A stretch of 8,002 bases of DNA, from positions 1 through 8,002 of the forward strand of contig JAFYMM010000042.1 of assembly GCA_017550055.1 (NCBI GenBank), read 5' to 3'. Below the pieces are notes generated by a model, which was not told the origin of the DNA, did not search any database, and was given only the letters and a program-made list of their open reading frames with translations. Numbering within the stretch: the stretch's first letter is position 1; each line of letters opens with the position of its first letter. The position numbers and the translations under genes are program-made. This DNA is from Paludibacteraceae bacterium (GTDB taxonomy: Bacteria > Bacteroidota > Bacteroidia > Bacteroidales > Paludibacteraceae). Of this stretch, positions 6,474 to 8,002 are shown in pieces.

Positions 6474-6929
6474 TTATATCGAATCTATAACCTTCGAAAT
6501 AGCGGAACTCTCAAATCCGCGTGATTGGGCAAACTTAAATAGTTTGCCCTTTTTTTCATATTCCGACGAATACTTTATCGAGCGCAACTTCTCTCTTAGC
6601 ATCTGTTGCAATTTCTCAATATATTCCTCTTCATCTATCTGATTTAGTGCCTCTTCTATGATATCGCTATCTATATCTTTACTCCTAAGCATCATTCCGA
6701 TTTTATATTTCCCCCAATGGTTAAAACGGAACTTATCTTTCGTGTAACTATTTGCATATCGCTGATTATCAATGTAGCGTTCCTCTATCAAATAGGCAAT
6801 AATTTCATCCGCTTCCTCACTTGTGCCACCCCAAGTTAAGAGTTTTTCCCTAACTTCGCTCTCGCAATGCTCACATCTCGAAGCATACGTAGCAGCCTTA
6901 TTTAATAATGCCGAATTGTTCAGATTCAT
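6474..6929 (-). CDS. recX: Regulatory protein RecX (RecA modulator)
   Basis: This 151-residue protein fits RecX, a cytoplasmic protein that binds RecA filaments and usually limits recombinase activity. It is built of three-helix repeats. The first is near residues 8-60, with ASRCEHCESEVREKLLTWG followed by IIAYLIEERYIDNQRYANSY. The second holds WGKYKIGMMLRSKDIDSDIIEEALNQI. The last ends KLFKFAQSRGFESSAISKVI, matching the family's closing RGF motif. Length is typical. The ATG at 6929 is the only start giving the full first repeat. It converges on topA with 29 bp between stops. Codons around 6527-6556 also encode, on the other strand, the apparent topA terminator. No recA gene is in the window, and no convincing promoter was found just upstream. 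Confidence 0.9.
   Translation of the reverse strand: MNLNNSALLNKAATYASRCEHCESEVREKLLTWGGTSEEADEIIAYLIEERYIDNQRYANSYTKDKFRFNHWGKYKIGMMLRSKDIDSDIIEEALNQIDEEEYIEKLQQMLREKLRSIKYSSEYEKKGKLFKFAQSRGFESSAISKVIDSI
6527..6556 (+). terminator. Intrinsic terminator of topA, inside the recX coding sequence
   Basis: GGGCAAACT (6527-6535) and AGTTTGCCC (6541-6549) form a perfect 9-bp stem around the loop TAAAT, followed directly by seven T (6550-6556). This is a textbook rho-independent terminator on the plus strand, 83 to 112 bases after the topA stop. The same bases, read on the minus strand, encode recX residues near KKGKLFKFAQ. The minus strand has no T-tract after the stem, so recX transcription should not stop there. 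Confidence 0.87.
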
Positions 6930-6969
6930 ATTTTGTTAGTTTTATAGTAGTATGTGATTTATAGATAGT

Positions 6970-6982
6970 CCCCGAAGGGGGC
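6970..6982. other. Short CCCC-GAA-GGGGG hairpin upstream of recX
   Basis: CCCC (6970-6973) and GGGG (within 6977-6981) enclose GAA; on the minus strand the loop reads TTC. It stands out in AT-rich DNA between recX and the upstream gene. Neither strand has a T-tract after it, so it is not a standard terminator. In the recX transcript it would lie about 40 nt before the start codon if transcription begins further upstream. Confidence 0.5.
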
Positions 6983-6994
6983 AAACAATGCATA

Positions 6995-7558
6995 TTATTT
7001 ATATACTTTGGCTTTTAATCGTGACACTCTATTGTAAATTACGCTTTTGTCTTTTCGAAGTAATACAGACATCATTGTCGGTGTGAAGTCAGCTTTTATA
7101 TAACAAAAAAGTTTGATTTCTTCTTCTTTTAACTCGGGGTGTTCTCTCCTTAATTTGGCTATTACATTATCTTGTGTTTTGTTAAGCCACGTTTCTAAAG
7201 CGAGTTGAGCCTCTTTGTCTTTACGTAGTTCTTCTATGATTTCGCACACCTCTTGAATTATCTTCTTTTGGAATTTTTCTGTACCCTCATAGGTATAATA
7301 TTGTTCGCAGAGTCGTGTGAGTATTATGAAATTTTGGTTATTAGGCAGAGTTTCTTTTATTTCTTTTTCATCTGCTTTTTGTACCGTGGGGTTTATAAGT
7401 TCATTAAAGTCTTTGATGAACTCATCTATATCGCCAAGTGAAATTTCTTTGTACAATCCAAAGCGAAGATTTCCAAATAGCTTGAAGTTAAATAATCTTA
7501 GCTTGATTATATTTATCAAGCTCGTTCTGATGTTTTCATTAAAATGCTTCTTTTCCAT
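6995..7558 (-). CDS. Uncharacterised protein with HTH-like C-terminus
   Basis: I do not recognise this gene. The frame is open to an ATG at 7600, but a perfect -7 promoter box lies at 7588-7595 with transcription expected near 7581. The ATG at 7558 (MEKKHFNEN, 187 residues) is therefore the likelier start. There is no signal peptide or membrane span; it looks cytoplasmic and highly charged. Residues about 75-135 look helical, possibly coiled coil. The last 50 residues (from EHPELKEEEIKLFCYIKAD to SVIYNRVSRLKAKVYK) resemble the C-terminal LuxR/sigma-region-4-like helix-turn-helix of many Bacteroidota regulators, with a plausible recognition helix at about 170-185. A DNA-binding role is inferred from that pattern only. 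No sensor, phosphoacceptor or repeat domain is obvious. It sits between prmC and recX and looks more AT-rich than its neighbours, consistent with an accessory insertion. Confidence 0.7.
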   Translation of the reverse strand: MEKKHFNENIRTSLINIIKLRLFNFKLFGNLRFGLYKEISLGDIDEFIKDFNELINPTVQKADEKEIKETLPNNQNFIILTRLCEQYYTYEGTEKFQKKIIQEVCEIIEELRKDKEAQLALETWLNKTQDNVIAKLRREHPELKEEEIKLFCYIKADFTPTMMSVLLRKDKSVIYNRVSRLKAKVYK

Positions 7559-7587
7559 AACTAAAAAATTTATAGGTTTTCGTTGGA

Positions 7588-7595
7588 CAAAGTTA
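7588..7595 (-). promoter_or_regulatory. -7 promoter box of the 6995-7558 gene
   Basis: The complement reads TAACTTTG, an exact match to TAnnTTTG. Transcription would begin about seven bases downstream, near 7581, leaving a leader of about 23 nt before the ATG at 7558. No TTTG lies at the -33 distance (about 7615), so the box stands alone. It argues against the longer start at 7600, which would be upstream of the transcript. Confidence 0.58.
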
Positions 7596-7749
7596 AGCAA
7601 ATAATTTTTATTCTTTACTATTTTTATTAGTGTATGTTCTATCTGAAATTGTGTTAATATGCTTATAGTCAGTTGTGTTTGGTATAAAAATTTATCAGTT
7701 GCAAGTTTGAGTTTATTTTTGTATATTTTTCGGGGTAAATTATTCTCAA

Positions 7750-8002
7750 TTATAACGTCGCCTTTATCATTCTCGGATTCCCATTTATATCCTCTCTCAT
7801 TTCCACATTCCTATATCCCATTGCAATAAGCAGATCGCATGTCTCCCGTCCAAGATATTGATTTATTTCAAAATACAGAGACCCTCTATCTTTAAGATGT
7901 GTCAATCCAAACTCTCCAATAGCACGATAAAAAATCAAAGGGTCTTCATCTGACACAAACAATGCTGTATGTGGGTCATAATCAAGCACATTTGCTTCCA
8001 TA
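7750..8002 (-). CDS. prmC: Release factor glutamine methyltransferase PrmC (HemK), C-terminal part only
   Basis: Only the last 83 or so codons are inside the window; the frame stays open to the right edge. PrmC methylates the glutamine of the GGQ motif in peptide-chain release factors, using S-adenosylmethionine. The visible part matches the family's C-terminal end: MEANVLDYDPHTALFV, then DEDPLIFYRAI, LYFEINQYLG, and the closing EMREDINGNPRMIKA. The catalytic NPPY motif and the SAM site would lie upstream, outside the window. The methionine at 8001 is internal to the family alignment, not a start. It is co-directional with the uncharacterised gene and recX, separated from the former by 191 bp from stop to likely start. 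Within that gap no terminator with a T-tract was found. Confidence 0.92.
   Translation of the reverse strand, partial: MEANVLDYDPHTALFVSDEDPLIFYRAIGEFGLTHLKDRGSLYFEINQYLGRETCDLLIAMGYRNVEMREDINGNPRMIKATL

Noticed and set aside
6548..6557. A AAA AAG slippery heptamer in frame in recX, immediately followed by a strong stem, resembling a programmed -1 frameshift site.
   Set aside because: The A-run and stem are fully explained as the antisense of the topA terminator. The stem abuts the heptamer with no spacer, and the -1 frame stops after only a few codons inside the last repeat of RecX.
7601..7749. Possible small gene or RNA between the uncharacterised gene and prmC.
   Set aside because: The 149 bp is AT-rich with no protein-like frame, no stem with T-tract, and no complete promoter beyond the -7 box already assigned at 7588-7595.

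Overview
The window looks like chromosomal DNA from a member of the Bacteroidota, most likely the order Bacteroidales. Three things point there. Two promoters match the Bacteroides-type -7 box TAnnTTTG exactly, and a third pairs a near match with a correctly spaced -33 TTTG. No clear Shine-Dalgarno sites precede the genes. The protein families are the forms usual in that phylum: a short-LID adenylate kinase, and a topoisomerase I without zinc fingers but with C-terminal repeats. Base composition is moderately AT-rich, and the intergenic DNA is very AT-rich. Species cannot be assigned.

Left half, minus strand: a co-directional run reads hpt (3063-3602), adk (2384-2962), obgE (1146-2327), then ychF (1-993, cut by the left edge). 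hpt and adk act in purine nucleotide metabolism. ObgE and YchF are P-loop NTPases linked to ribosomes and translation. A perfect -7 box sits 40 bases upstream of hpt; no promoter of similar quality was seen before adk, obgE or ychF. The hpt-adk gap holds a 38-bp tandem duplication.

Middle: a 502-bp divergent region (3603-4104) separates hpt from topA. It holds the hpt promoter, with an inverted repeat around it, an array of six 11-bp repeats, a good topA promoter, and a leader of about 160 nt before topA.

Right half: topA (4105-6444, plus) converges on recX (6474-6929, minus) with 29 bp between stop codons. The two genes appear to have interlocked terminators. The topA terminator is a perfect 9-bp stem plus T7 inside the recX coding sequence, and the recX terminator takes its T-tract from the last codons of topA. 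Upstream of recX lies an unrecognised gene (6995-7558, minus) with a helix-turn-helix-like C-terminus and its own promoter. The C-terminal end of prmC (7750-8002, minus) runs off the right edge.

Most of the window is housekeeping. The unusual material is the overlapping terminators, the two repeat arrays, and the orphan gene between prmC and recX. I found no defence system, mobile element, CRISPR array, rRNA or tRNA.
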